A program made the translations under genes and the position numbers. Under the pieces are notes generated by a model that had not been told where the DNA came from, ran no database searches, and saw only the letters and a program-made list of their open reading frames with translations. Below, piece after piece: positions 25,759 through 35,273 of a DNA stretch of 64,000 bases. The stretch's first letter is position 1; each line of letters begins with the position of its first letter. The DNA is taken from NCBI GenBank assembly GCA_025363295.1, contig JANYEC010000004.1, positions 1-64,000 on the forward strand, given 5' to 3'. The DNA is from Akkermansiaceae bacterium (GTDB lineage: Bacteria; Verrucomicrobiota; Verrucomicrobiia; Verrucomicrobiales; Akkermansiaceae).

Positions 25759-26418
25759 TCAAACCATGAAAATGGTGAGGTGCTTCGGGCCGTGTGCGCC
25801 GAGCACGAGAATGCGCTCGATGTCGCCGGTGCGGCTGGGACCGGTGATAAAGGAAATCATGCTCGGATAGTTCCCGCCATATTTCTGAACTAACTGTTCA
25901 AAAGCGGTTGGCAAATCGGCCACGAGCTGCTCGCGCCGCGCGATGATGACGTGATGCGGCGGGAGGCATGACAAAGCCCGGCCACCCGCGCTGCGGCTGG
26001 TAACGAGAACTGAGCCAGTTTGCGCGACTAGCGCATCGCACTCGGTGATACCCGCGTCACATGTTGCTAGCTCTTCCTTGTCAAAGCCGGGATGGGTTAT
26101 GAGGACGGGCAAACCGAGCGATTGAGCGGTTGTGATCGATAAGTCGCCAACGTGAGCTGCGACTTTTTTCCAGCCTTCCTCATCACGCAGTGCGGCCATT
26201 TTGGTTTCCAGATCCCGCATATCCGCAACCAGCACGATATGGGCGCGGAGCTCGGCAGAATTTGCATGAAACAAGGCCATCTGCGCTTCGTGCTCCGAAC
26301 TAACCGCAGGCATGACGCCACGCTGTTCGGCCACGGTGGGTAGGCCACCTGCTAGACTATGAGCTGGCGCTTTAAGTGCTTCGCGGATGCGCTTGAAGAT
26401 GTTTTCGCGTTCGTTCAT
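25759..26418 (-). CDS. lutC: Lactate utilization protein C (LUD domain)
   Basis: A 219-aa protein. The start is the ATG at 26418, which overlaps the lutB stop by ATGA; the track start is six codons earlier. The LUD domain shows DAGITECDALVAQTGSVLV near 120, GRALSCLPPHHVIIA near 150 and the end SFITGPSRTGDIERILVLGAHGP. LutC is one of three subunits of the LutABC complex that oxidises L-lactate to pyruvate with iron-sulfur clusters. It is the last gene of the fucose operon. Confidence 0.93.
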   Translation of the reverse strand: MNERENIFKRIREALKAPAHSLAGGLPTVAEQRGVMPAVSSEHEAQMALFHANSAELRAHIVLVADMRDLETKMAALRDEEGWKKVAAHVGDLSITTAQSLGLPVLITHPGFDKEELATCDAGITECDALVAQTGSVLVTSRSAGGRALSCLPPHHVIIARREQLVADLPTAFEQLVQKYGGNYPSMISFITGPSRTGDIERILVLGAHGPKHLTIFMV

Positions 26419-27809
26419 TGGCGTTCTTTCCACCATTCCCGGAAGCTTTGGGGTGCGATCGGCGGTAGCTCACGCGTCTTGGTCCATGCGTGTGCAGGAT
26501 CGATGATGCTGCCGTTTACCAGTCCCCTCACCTTCATCCCGATGCGGCTGAGTTGGGTCGTCAGCGACCAGAGAACTCTAACATTTGCGACAGGTGCGAA
26601 CAGCTTAAAGGCGGTCTTCTGGAACAAGCTGGGTTTGAGTTTCGCCCCGTTCCGGCGATTTTGTAACAGATGGTGGTGAAGATCAATTTTCACCGGACAG
26701 GTCTCGGTGCAGGCACCGCAGAGTGATGACGCATCACTAAGATGTTTCCACTGCGTAAGGCCGCGCAAATGCGGTGTGATGACGGAACCGATCGGCCCGC
26801 CGTAGGTGGTGGAATAGGTGTGTCCACCGATGTTTTTGAAAATCGGGCAAACATTCAGACACGCGCCACAGCGGATACAGCCAAGTGCGTCACGTTGTTC
26901 GGCATCGGCTAACAGGGAGGTGCGGTGGTTGTCTAGCAGGACAACGTGAAATTCCTCCGGCCCATCGGCTTCGTCGGCTTGGCGCGGACCTCCGTACATG
27001 GTGTTATAACAGGTCAATGCTTGACCTGTGCCCATCACTGCAAGCATGGGCAAGAACAACGCAAGGTCGGTGATGCGTGGCAGAACTTTCTCGATTCCAA
27101 CCAGCGTGATCATCGTCTTGGGCAGCGCGGCTGTTAGTCGTGCATTCCCTTCGTTTTCCGTGATGGAAATCATCCCGGTCTCTGCGACGGCGAAGTTCGC
27201 CCCGGTGATTCCCACATCGGCCTGTAAATATTTTTCGCGCAACACACGGCGTGCGACCATCGTGAGGTCTTCGGGATTATCGGATGAAGTGATATGCAGT
27301 TTATCCTCGAACGTTTCTTTGATGTCGCCGCGCGTCAGGTGCATCGCGGGAAACACCAAGTGATAGGGCGCTTCCTCCCGGAGTTGGACGATGAACTCGC
27401 CGAGATCAGACTCGACCACTTCGTAGCCGGCCTCCGCCATCGCAGCGTTAAGATGAATCTCTTCCGAGGTCATCGCCTTTGATTTCACGACAACCTTGGC
27501 GTCCTTCTCGCGCAGGATGGAAAAAATGATTTCCCGCGCCTGTGCGCTGGTGCTGGCCCAATGGACCTTGGTGCCACGCGCTTCGAGTTTTGAAACGAAC
27601 TCCTCCAGATAGCGGTCCAAATGATTGACGGCTTCAAATTTAGTGCGTGCTGCTAGATTCCTCGCTCCTTCCCAATCCTGAAACCATTTCTTGCGCTGGT
27701 CCCGGACGGTTTCGTATTTACCCATCGCTGCTTGAATGATGCCGCGGTGCCGCAAGTCGGGAGCGACCCGGCCGGCGTCGGTGGTGAACTGTGAGGCGGG
27801 AGAGGTCAT
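26415..27809 (-). CDS. lutB: Lactate utilization iron-sulfur protein LutB
   Basis: A 464-aa protein. The N-terminal LUD domain contains VGITGANFAVAETGMISITENEGNARL. The C-terminal half has two CxxCxxxCP cluster motifs, CGACLNVCPIFKNIGGHTY near 313 and CGACTETCPVKIDLHHH near 364, typical of 4Fe-4S ferredoxin domains. It starts within the last codons of lutA (4-nt overlap) and ends overlapping lutC, so the three genes are translationally coupled. It is the electron-transfer core of lactate oxidation. Confidence 0.95.
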   Translation of the reverse strand: MTSPASQFTTDAGRVAPDLRHRGIIQAAMGKYETVRDQRKKWFQDWEGARNLAARTKFEAVNHLDRYLEEFVSKLEARGTKVHWASTSAQAREIIFSILREKDAKVVVKSKAMTSEEIHLNAAMAEAGYEVVESDLGEFIVQLREEAPYHLVFPAMHLTRGDIKETFEDKLHITSSDNPEDLTMVARRVLREKYLQADVGITGANFAVAETGMISITENEGNARLTAALPKTMITLVGIEKVLPRITDLALFLPMLAVMGTGQALTCYNTMYGGPRQADEADGPEEFHVVLLDNHRTSLLADAEQRDALGCIRCGACLNVCPIFKNIGGHTYSTTYGGPIGSVITPHLRGLTQWKHLSDASSLCGACTETCPVKIDLHHHLLQNRRNGAKLKPSLFQKTAFKLFAPVANVRVLWSLTTQLSRIGMKVRGLVNGSIIDPAHAWTKTRELPPIAPQSFREWWKERQ

Positions 27810-28522
27810 GCGCGGGCGAGAATTTCTGCTAGATGAATCGTCTTGAGGGGTTGACCCTGGCGGCTGGCTAAACCTTGGATCTGCATCAGGCAGCTAGAAT
27901 CGCACGAGACGATGTATTCAGTCTTCGTATCAAGCGCACTGGCGCATTTCACTTCTGCCATCGCGGTGGAAATAGCTGGGAACTTCGCCGAAAAAGTTCC
28001 GCCAAAGCCGCAGCAAGTTTCCGCCGCGTCCATTTCAACTAGTTCTAGCCCACGCACGTTTGCTAACAATTGGCGAGGTGGAAGTTTGTTGCCGAGTTCG
28101 CGCAAGCCGTGACAGCCATCGTGGAACGTGACCGTGTGGGGGAACTCTGCACCGAGATCGGTCACACCTAACTGGTTGACAAGGAATGAGGAAAATTCGT
28201 GAACCTTGGAGGCCAGCTCGGCCGCAGCCGCTTCATGTTCTGTGCCGGTGAAAAGCTCCTGATAGAAAACCTTGAGCATCGCCCCACAGGATCCGCTGGG
28301 AATCACGATGACTTCTGCATCTTTCAAATGCTCTAGAACCTTCACTGCGACTAATCGCGCTTCGTCCCAATAGCCGGAGTTGAACGCTGGTTGTCCGCAG
28401 CACGCGGGCGCGTCCGCGATGACGACTTGATGCCCCAGCTTCTCGAAGATTGTCACGAGACTAATGCCCACCTTGGGATACATCAAATCAATGAAACATG
28501 GAATGAATAATGTGATAGTCAT
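27806..28522 (-). CDS. lutA: Lactate utilization Fe-S oxidoreductase LutA
   Basis: A 238-aa protein with two cysteine-rich CCG domains (PF02754): ADAPACCGQPAFNSGYWDEA near 40 and DAAETCCGFGGTFSAKFP near 167. Such domains in LutA, GlpC and HdrB bind Fe-S clusters. It begins 7 nt after the rhamnulokinase stop, tying lactate oxidation to deoxyhexose catabolism. The length matches LutA/YkgE of other bacteria. Confidence 0.94.
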   Translation of the reverse strand: MTITLFIPCFIDLMYPKVGISLVTIFEKLGHQVVIADAPACCGQPAFNSGYWDEARLVAVKVLEHLKDAEVIVIPSGSCGAMLKVFYQELFTGTEHEAAAAELASKVHEFSSFLVNQLGVTDLGAEFPHTVTFHDGCHGLRELGNKLPPRQLLANVRGLELVEMDAAETCCGFGGTFSAKFPAISTAMAEVKCASALDTKTEYIVSCDSSCLMQIQGLASRQGQPLKTIHLAEILARA

Positions 28523-28529
28523 CTGTTAG

Positions 28530-30020
28530 CTAGCTGCGTTCACACAAATTAGAGAAAAGCCCTGCCGCATCATTCCATGCCGCTGAAGCGCCAGGCTTGT
28601 AGCGTTCCACCTCGCTGGATTTACGAACGATTTCACGCATTTCCCCAAGCGATGCTAGTTCACCATCGGCGCGGATTTGAGTGAGGATATTGCCCATCGC
28701 GGTGGCTTCTATCGGACCAGTAACGACGAGGCGTTGGCAGGCGTCCGCCGTAAACTGGTTTAGCAACGCGCTGCGAGAACCGCCGCCCACGATGTGGATG
28801 ACTTCGATTGGTTCGCAGGTGAGTTCTTCGAGCGAGGCGAGTGTTTCGCGATACTTGAGAGCGAGACTTTCATAAGCGCAACGCACCAGTTCGCCCGGCG
28901 TCTGGGGCACAGGCTGTTTCGTTTTACGGCAAAAATCTTGGATCGCTTTGGGCATGTCCGGAGGATTGAGAAACCGCGGGTCGTTGAGATTCACAATGGA
29001 GCGCAGTGGTTTTGCTAGAGCTGCCAGCGCCGCGAGTTGAGCGTAATCATATTTCTTTCCGGCTGCGTCGAAGGAGCGCTTGCATTGCTGCACGAGCCAG
29101 AGGCCCATGATGTTTTTCAAAAGTCGATACGTGCCATCAATGCCGCCTTCGTTGGTCATGTTCAACTCCAACGCACGCGGAGTCAGCACCGCCTTTTTCA
29201 ATTCAACCCCCATCAGCGACCAGGTTCCGGAGCTGATGTAAGCCCAGTTCGCCGTGCCGGTATTAGATGTTGGCACGCCGGCAATGGCGGAAGCGGTATC
29301 GTGTGACGGAGGCGCGACGACTTTCACGCCTGCTAGGCCGGTGCGTTCTGCAAGGGATTTGCGGAAGGTGCCGAGCGTGGTGCCGGGCTGGACGATTTTC
29401 GGAAGGAAATGCGTCGGCAGGCCAAGCTTATTGAGCAGCGGCAGCGACCAGTCGCGCTTGAGCGGATCCACGAACTGTGAGGTGGAGGCGATCGTAAACT
29501 CTGCACGCTTCGCACCGCACATCGCCCAATGAAAGAAGTCGGGCATGAACAGCAGAGTAGCCGTCGCCTCGAGAATGGCAGGCGACTGCTCCTGCCAAGC
29601 AAGCAATTGATAGAGCGAGTTCAACTCCATGAACTGAAGGCCGGTTTGCGCGTAGATCTCGGCGCGGGGAACTTTCTTGAAGGTCCGGGGCAAAGCGCCT
29701 CTCGTGCGGGCATCACGATAGTGGTAAGGCTGGCCGAGAATTTCCTCCTGCTTATTTAGCAGCACGAAGTCCACGCCCCAAGTGTCGGCACCAACCGAGA
29801 CAATTTGCTTACCATATATTTTCCCGGCAAGCGTTAGGCCACTTTCAATTTCTCCCCACAGCCGCAGGACGTCCCAGCGCAAACTCTCGCCGAGCATGGT
29901 CCCACCACTGGCGAAACGATGCACTTCCTCAATGCGAAGTTTTTTCCCATTCCAAATGCCTGCCATCACTCGACCGCTTTCGGCACCGAGGTCCACTGCT
30001 AGATAAACTTTTTTCGGCAT
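28530..30020 (-). CDS. rhaB: Rhamnulokinase-family FGGY sugar kinase
   Basis: A 496-aa carbohydrate kinase. The N-terminal YLAVDLGAESGRVMAG is the phosphate-1 loop with the AESGR wording typical of rhamnulokinase; FucK uses a different sequence. SVGADTWGVDFVLL and YHYRDART contain the sugar-binding Asp and Arg regions. PSHDTASAIAGVP near 242 holds the catalytic Asp, and IHIVGGGSRSALLNQFTADA near 405 is the adenosine motif. In this operon, beside fucI and fucP, it would phosphorylate L-fuculose, L-rhamnulose or both. It lies 27 nt after fucP. Substrate preference cannot be read from sequence. Confidence 0.9.
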   Translation of the reverse strand: MPKKVYLAVDLGAESGRVMAGIWNGKKLRIEEVHRFASGGTMLGESLRWDVLRLWGEIESGLTLAGKIYGKQIVSVGADTWGVDFVLLNKQEEILGQPYHYRDARTRGALPRTFKKVPRAEIYAQTGLQFMELNSLYQLLAWQEQSPAILEATATLLFMPDFFHWAMCGAKRAEFTIASTSQFVDPLKRDWSLPLLNKLGLPTHFLPKIVQPGTTLGTFRKSLAERTGLAGVKVVAPPSHDTASAIAGVPTSNTGTANWAYISSGTWSLMGVELKKAVLTPRALELNMTNEGGIDGTYRLLKNIMGLWLVQQCKRSFDAAGKKYDYAQLAALAALAKPLRSIVNLNDPRFLNPPDMPKAIQDFCRKTKQPVPQTPGELVRCAYESLALKYRETLASLEELTCEPIEVIHIVGGGSRSALLNQFTADACQRLVVTGPIEATAMGNILTQIRADGELASLGEMREIVRKSSEVERYKPGASAAWNDAAGLFSNLCERS

Positions 30021-30047
30021 ATGACGAACGATTCGACAAAATAAAAA

Positions 30048-31610
30048 TCAATGCCCGCCTGTGCTTTTAAGTCCGCGCACCCCTTCCGATTGACTCAACT
30101 TTGACCAGTTAAATCCATACAAAGCGACTGCGAGAAAGCAGATGAGTGGAACAATAAAGCCAGCGGACATGCCGTGTTGGTCGGCAATGTGGCCCATCAG
30201 TTTTGGCATGATGGCGCCGCCCATGATCGCCATAACGATGAAGGAGGATGCCTTTTTTGCGCGGCCACCCAAGCCGTGAATACCGAGCGAGAAAATAGTC
30301 GGAAACATGATGGACATAAAAAAATAACTTAGGAACAAGGCGATCGCCGAAAGCCAACCAAGCTTGAGGAAAACCAACAGACTGCAAACGGCGGCGAGGC
30401 TCGCAAACAATGCTAGTATGTTATGGGCGGAATATTTTTTCAACAGACCCGCACCAATGAAACGACCGGCGAGGAAAAAACCAAAGCCCACGGAAGCGAG
30501 GGTAGAGGCTCCCTTATCGCTCAGCCCCATGATGCCGTTTTTGTGAATCTCAAACCACTGGCCGAATGATCCCGCTTTCCATGCCTCCGGAATCGCAGGG
30601 ATCTGCGAGGTCATGTAGTTGATGAAATATGCGAAGACGCCGCACTGGGCCGCGACATAAAAGAACTGAGTGAGTGTGGCTCCTGAGAAATGCGGGTGGC
30701 TCCAGATACTATGATGGGTAATCTTACTTTTAGATTGTGCAAAGATGATAGAGCCGATCACTAATAGAATTCCAGAAGCATACCAGAGCGCCTGATTTTC
30801 GCTCAAGCCGACGGTCTTGGAAACCGATGGAATGGCAACAAAGGCCGAGATGATCATCCCGATCGCGACGGATAGAACGACGATATTCAGCCACAACAAG
30901 GTCAGAGCGGCGCCACGGTTAGTGGATGGGGAAGCAGCAACAGATTCATCTGAGTCGTCGAGGTGGAACTCATCCTCCGACTTGATGTCCGGAAGCTTGC
31001 AGAATGAGAAAACAATCGCGAGAACAAGGACGAATCCGCCGATGGCTGCGTATGGAATCCAAAGTGTTTCAGAGCCGGTACTTTTGCCAGTGGCATCCTG
31101 ACCGTAGAAGAACTGGGCTCCGGCGATGGGACCGAAGATCCAACCGATGCCATTGCAGGATTGTGCTAGATTAATCCGAGTGGCCGCAAATTGTTTTGGC
31201 CCGAGGACGGTGGTATAAGGGTTAGCGATGGTTTCTAAAAATGTTAGACCAGATGCGATGAGGCAAACGCCAAGAAGGAAGGCCGGGAATGTGGCAATTT
31301 TCGTCGCGGGAATGAACCAAAATCCACCGACAGCCACCATCAGCAGGCCCACGATGATTCCGCTCTTGTATCCCATTTTGCTAGCGAGCCAACCGGCGGG
31401 CATGGCCATGAGAAAATAACCGAGATAGTGGGCGAACTGAACCCATGCGGATTGGGCAAGTGTAAGGTGCAGTTCCTTTTGAAAGTGCTTGTCCATTACG
31501 TCAATCATCCCGTTGCAGAAACCCCAGAGGAGAAACAACGAACTAACGAGGGCGAAAGTAACAACATAGCTCTTACCGGTAGGTGAGGTAAAAATTCCGA
31601 GTTTGATCAT
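30048..31610 (-). CDS. fucP: L-fucose:H+ symporter, MFS family
   Basis: A 520-aa transporter with about 12 hydrophobic segments. Residues match FucP landmarks: FLWGFCNGMIDVMDKHFQ contains the Asp equivalent to E. coli FucP Asp46. FLETIANPYTTVLGP contains the Glu equivalent to Glu135, followed by TRINLAQSCNGIGWIFG. The C-terminal MFPTIFSLGIHGLGGRAKKASSFIVM is also conserved. It is longer than E. coli FucP (about 438 aa) because of central loops, one with an acidic EDEFHLDDSDES stretch. It imports fucose across the inner membrane and lies 195 nt downstream of fucI. Confidence 0.92.
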   Translation of the reverse strand: MIKLGIFTSPTGKSYVVTFALVSSLFLLWGFCNGMIDVMDKHFQKELHLTLAQSAWVQFAHYLGYFLMAMPAGWLASKMGYKSGIIVGLLMVAVGGFWFIPATKIATFPAFLLGVCLIASGLTFLETIANPYTTVLGPKQFAATRINLAQSCNGIGWIFGPIAGAQFFYGQDATGKSTGSETLWIPYAAIGGFVLVLAIVFSFCKLPDIKSEDEFHLDDSDESVAASPSTNRGAALTLLWLNIVVLSVAIGMIISAFVAIPSVSKTVGLSENQALWYASGILLVIGSIIFAQSKSKITHHSIWSHPHFSGATLTQFFYVAAQCGVFAYFINYMTSQIPAIPEAWKAGSFGQWFEIHKNGIMGLSDKGASTLASVGFGFFLAGRFIGAGLLKKYSAHNILALFASLAAVCSLLVFLKLGWLSAIALFLSYFFMSIMFPTIFSLGIHGLGGRAKKASSFIVMAIMGGAIMPKLMGHIADQHGMSAGFIVPLICFLAVALYGFNWSKLSQSEGVRGLKSTGGH

Positions 31611-31805
31611 GGCAATTTGGATTTTAAGGGTTGGGATATGACTGCTACAGATGTAAGAAAGTGGCTAAATATTAAATCTGATCTTTTTAAAAAACCTCCA
31701 TGGTTTCGCCAAAAACAAGCATGATCCAGCCATTGAAACAACTCGTAAAGAAGATCGCCAAAGTAAGTGTGATGTGATGGTCCATACCCGTGAAGAAAAG
31801 ACAAT

Positions 31806-33611
31806 TTAATGGTTAGCTTTTCCATACAGCGGGCCGTAATTCGCGCATGCGCGGAAATCAGCGCCTTCGAGATCAGCGGTTCCGAAGGAGGTCCAAGCAC
31901 TCGGCCGGAAGATGCGATCTTCTCTAACATTATGCATATAAACTGGGATGCGGAGCATCGATGCGAGCGTCAGATAGAGATGACCGACGTGGCCACAGGT
32001 CATCACACAGTGGTTGGCTCCCCAATGGTTCATCACTTCGTAAGCGCTGGTGAAGGCTCCTTTGCCCGTGAGGATCGGCGCGAACCAGGTGGTCGGCCAA
32101 GTCGGATTCGTGCGTTGGTCGAGCGCATGATGCACGTCTTGCGGAAGCTCCACGGTGTAGCCTTCCGCGACTTGAAGCACGGGGCCAATGCCACCGACAA
32201 GATTGAGACGGATCATCGTGGCTGGCATGCCGCCGCGGGTGCTGTAACGGGTGCTGAGGCCACCGCCAGGGAAATATTCGCTGATGGACGGGTGCCAGGT
32301 GGTGGCCTTTAAACACTTTTCCACTTCCGCATCCGAGATCTCCCAGAACGGCTTCATAATAGGCGTGCCATCGGCCGCTTGCTGCTCCCCGGTGCCGTCG
32401 AGCGCGGCAGGGCCGGAGTTGATCAGGTGAAGAATACCATCCCCGACGAGCGGGTGACTCACCTTTTTTCCACTAGCGGTTTCGATCGCTTCTAGACTCC
32501 AATAGGTGCGGAGATCTGCGAAGATCTGCGCGGTGTTCGTAAGTAGGTGACCAAAAAGCATGCCCGCGCCATTGAGCGCGTCATTCTCGGTGGCGACGAT
32601 GTAGGGGGCTCGCTTTCCATTCCAATCGAAAGAGGAATTAAGGATCGCTTCGAGGAAATCGCCGTTAGGAAAATGGTCCGTCCACTGGCGCTGGCCTTGG
32701 AAGCCTGCGGCAATTGCGTTGTGACCATGGGCCTGCTCACCCAGTCCCATTTCCGCGAGGTTGGGGTTTCCCACCATGAGGTCACGCGCGATCAGTGCCA
32801 TTTTTACACTGTCCTCCCATTCCTTGTCGATCTCTTCGCGGCTGCGAGTGGTGGTGGAGGAGTTGTAGTCTTTTCCTTCTGGGCAATTTTGTTTTACCCA
32901 TGCGAGGGCCTTTTCATATTCGGCGTGATCGTATTGCCCTTTGCTCATACGACCTACGAATTCTGTCATGTCGATGGCCTCCACCCGCATGCCTAACCAC
33001 TTTTCCCAAAACGCGGAATCGATGACAGAACCAGCGATGCCCATGGAGGTGCCGCCCATCGAGAGGTAGCTTTTGCCGCGCATCAGAGCGACGGATAGTC
33101 CGCAACGGACAAACGAAAGCAGCTTGTGGCGGACGTCAGCGGGGATTTCGGTGTCGGTGGATGATTGCACATCTTTACCGTAGATCCCGAAGGCGGGCAG
33201 TCCTTTCTGGGTGTGACCGGCGAGCACGGCTGCTAGATACACTGCGCCCGGCCGCTCAGTGCCGTTAAACCCCCAGACGGCCTTAGGTAGATGCGGATCC
33301 ATGTCCATCGTCTCCGAGCCATAACACCAGCATGGAGTAACGGTTAGAGAAACTCCGACATTGGACAGTCTGAATTTTTCCGCGCATGCGGCGGCTTCTT
33401 TCACCCCACCGATGCATGTATCGGCGATGACGCATTCTACAGGCGTGCCATCTGGGTAGCGAAGCTCAGCCGCGATCAACTCTGCGACCGCGCGGGCTTG
33501 TAGCATGGTGCGCGCTTCCAAGGATTCACGGACGCCGCCGAGACGGCCATCGATCGTTGGTCGAATACCGATTTTAGGAAAATAACTGTTAGTCACGACC
33601 GGATTCATCAC
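31806..33611 (-). CDS. fucI: L-fucose isomerase
   Basis: A 601-aa Mn-dependent aldose-ketose isomerase converting L-fucose to L-fuculose. The N-terminal [21 protein letters not shown] and [15 protein letters not shown] are typical of FucI. The metal-site region [16 protein letters not shown] is near 345, and the late His motif [16 protein letters not shown] is near 550. Length matches the roughly 591-aa E. coli enzyme. It follows the fucosidase gene by 9 nt. D-arabinose activity is common in this family. Confidence 0.96.
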   Translation of the reverse strand: MMNPVVTNSYFPKIGIRPTIDGRLGGVRESLEARTMLQARAVAELIAAELRYPDGTPVECVIADTCIGGVKEAAACAEKFRLSNVGVSLTVTPCWCYGSETMDMDPHLPKAVWGFNGTERPGAVYLAAVLAGHTQKGLPAFGIYGKDVQSSTDTEIPADVRHKLLSFVRCGLSVALMRGKSYLSMGGTSMGIAGSVIDSAFWEKWLGMRVEAIDMTEFVGRMSKGQYDHAEYEKALAWVKQNCPEGKDYNSSTTTRSREEIDKEWEDSVKMALIARDLMVGNPNLAEMGLGEQAHGHNAIAAGFQGQRQWTDHFPNGDFLEAILNSSFDWNGKRAPYIVATENDALNGAGMLFGHLLTNTAQIFADLRTYWSLEAIETASGKKVSHPLVGDGILHLINSGPAALDGTGEQQAADGTPIMKPFWEISDAEVEKCLKATTWHPSISEYFPGGGLSTRYSTRGGMPATMIRLNLVGGIGPVLQVAEGYTVELPQDVHHALDQRTNPTWPTTWFAPILTGKGAFTSAYEVMNHWGANHCVMTCGHVGHLYLTLASMLRIPVYMHNVREDRIFRPSAWTSFGTADLEGADFRACANYGPLYGKANH

Positions 33612-33620
33612 TCTTGTTCT

Positions 33621-35093
33621 TTATTTTTGAATTGAAACTTTAGCACTAGCGTCTGCGATTTCCAAACAGACGACCGAAGCAATGGGATCAGGTGCATCTC
33701 CTGATAGAAGGAGCGTGACTCCAGCATCGGTTTGCTCAAATTTCAATTTTTTATGATCGGCGAGCAGATAGGCTTGGGTCACCTTGGTCTGCAATCCTGC
33801 GAGTTCAAATTTACCGGTTGTCGGCCATTTGAAAATCATTAGATAAATTTTCCCTGTCTTGGTCGTGCAGCGCCAATCATTTGCGGATGAAACTGTCGTG
33901 TCATGACCGTAACCGTCTTTGGCTTTGACTGATTCGCCCAGCTCGCCGCCGAACGCGGTGGCTGACGAACCGTAAATCGCGTCGCCATTCGCCTTCATCC
34001 ATTTGCCAACTTCCGCGAGTCGATCGAGGCTGGGCTGAGGAATAAGACCCTCGCTTGTTGGCCCGACGTTCAGCAAATAGTTCCCCCCTTTGCTCGCAAT
34101 GTCGCAAAGATTAAAGATCATTTCCCGCGTAGATTTCCAGTGGTTGTCGTCGCGCTTGTAACCCCAAGTATCGTTCATCGTCATGCAGGCTTCCCAATTA
34201 CGACCAGGATAACCTTGCGCGGGAATTTTTTGCTCCGGCGTTTCCGTGTCACCTTTGAAACCACCGCCGAGCCGGTTGTTTAAAATGATGTTAGGCTTTA
34301 GCGCGTGGACGGCGTCATAAAGTTTCTGCGCCCGATTGGTGTTCATACCGGTCGGTGTGTCCCACCAAATGATCGAGGGGAATTCACCATAGTTAGAACA
34401 GATCTCCTTCACCTGTGGCACGGCAACTTTGTCAATGTAGTCGTCCATATCGTGCTCCTGCGCCTTGTCCCATTTGCCTCCGGAGGCCGCCCCACCGTTG
34501 TTCCAATCCTGTGCCTGCGAATAGTAAAACCCGAGCTTGATGTCGTATTTGCGGCACGCAGCGGCGAGATCTTTCAACGGGTCTTTGCCGTAAGGCGAGG
34601 CTTGCATGATGTTCCATGGGCTAGCCTTGGAATCAAACATTGCGAAGCCGTCGTGGTGCTTGCTGGTGATGACAATATACTTCATGCCTGCATCCTTGGC
34701 GGCCTTCACCCAATCGTCGGCGTTGAATTTCACCGGATTGAATTCCTTCGCGAACTGCTGGTATTCCACCATGGGAATCTTTCCCTTGTTCATGATCCAC
34801 TCGCCGATGCCCTTGACCGGCTTGTCCTGATAGAATCCGGCGGGGACGGAGTAAACACCCCAATGAATGAACAGACCGAACTTCGCCTCGCGCCACCATT
34901 TCATGCGTAGATCATTTTGCTCCGGCGTTTCTTGGGCCGCGCTTGGCTTTGCTGCGCCCTCGATGGCGACGTTCTGAGTTTGCGCTTCATTGGCTTGGTT
35001 TGGAGGAGCTGCAAAACAATTTACGGCTGCTAGAGAAAAGACTAACAATCTGGCGATGGTTTTCAAGGGTAAGGGTTTTGGTTGAAGTTTCAA
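33621..35093 (-). CDS. Secreted alpha-L-fucosidase, GH29
   Basis: A 490-aa exported glycosidase. The signal peptide is LLVFSLAAVNCFAAPP. The GH29 (beta/alpha)8 domain starts at LRMKWWREAKFGLFIHWGVYS and contains ITSKHHDGFAMFDS, YYSQAQDWNN and SIIWWDTPTGMN, where Asp is the expected nucleophile (near 245). NYLLNVGPTSEGLIP and a C-terminal beta-domain follow. It would release fucose from fucosylated polysaccharides or glycans outside the cytoplasm. It is the first gene of the seven-gene minus operon and is divergent from the AraC regulator, which probably controls it. Confidence 0.95.
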   Translation of the reverse strand: MKLQPKPLPLKTIARLLVFSLAAVNCFAAPPNQANEAQTQNVAIEGAAKPSAAQETPEQNDLRMKWWREAKFGLFIHWGVYSVPAGFYQDKPVKGIGEWIMNKGKIPMVEYQQFAKEFNPVKFNADDWVKAAKDAGMKYIVITSKHHDGFAMFDSKASPWNIMQASPYGKDPLKDLAAACRKYDIKLGFYYSQAQDWNNGGAASGGKWDKAQEHDMDDYIDKVAVPQVKEICSNYGEFPSIIWWDTPTGMNTNRAQKLYDAVHALKPNIILNNRLGGGFKGDTETPEQKIPAQGYPGRNWEACMTMNDTWGYKRDDNHWKSTREMIFNLCDIASKGGNYLLNVGPTSEGLIPQPSLDRLAEVGKWMKANGDAIYGSSATAFGGELGESVKAKDGYGHDTTVSSANDWRCTTKTGKIYLMIFKWPTTGKFELAGLQTKVTQAYLLADHKKLKFEQTDAGVTLLLSGDAPDPIASVVCLEIADASAKVSIQK

Positions 35094-35273
35094 TATCCTA
35101 AGATACGCCCAAAAAGACGATCATAGGAATTTTCAAGATGACTATGGATCGCAGAATGCAGTGAATACGACAATGGCCGCCGTTGACCAACAAATGTCAT
35201 TTATTGACTTTTCTTTTTGAGAGCCGTGGCATGGTCTTGGTTCGCCGCTATTTTACTTTCACCCGTCTCTGTC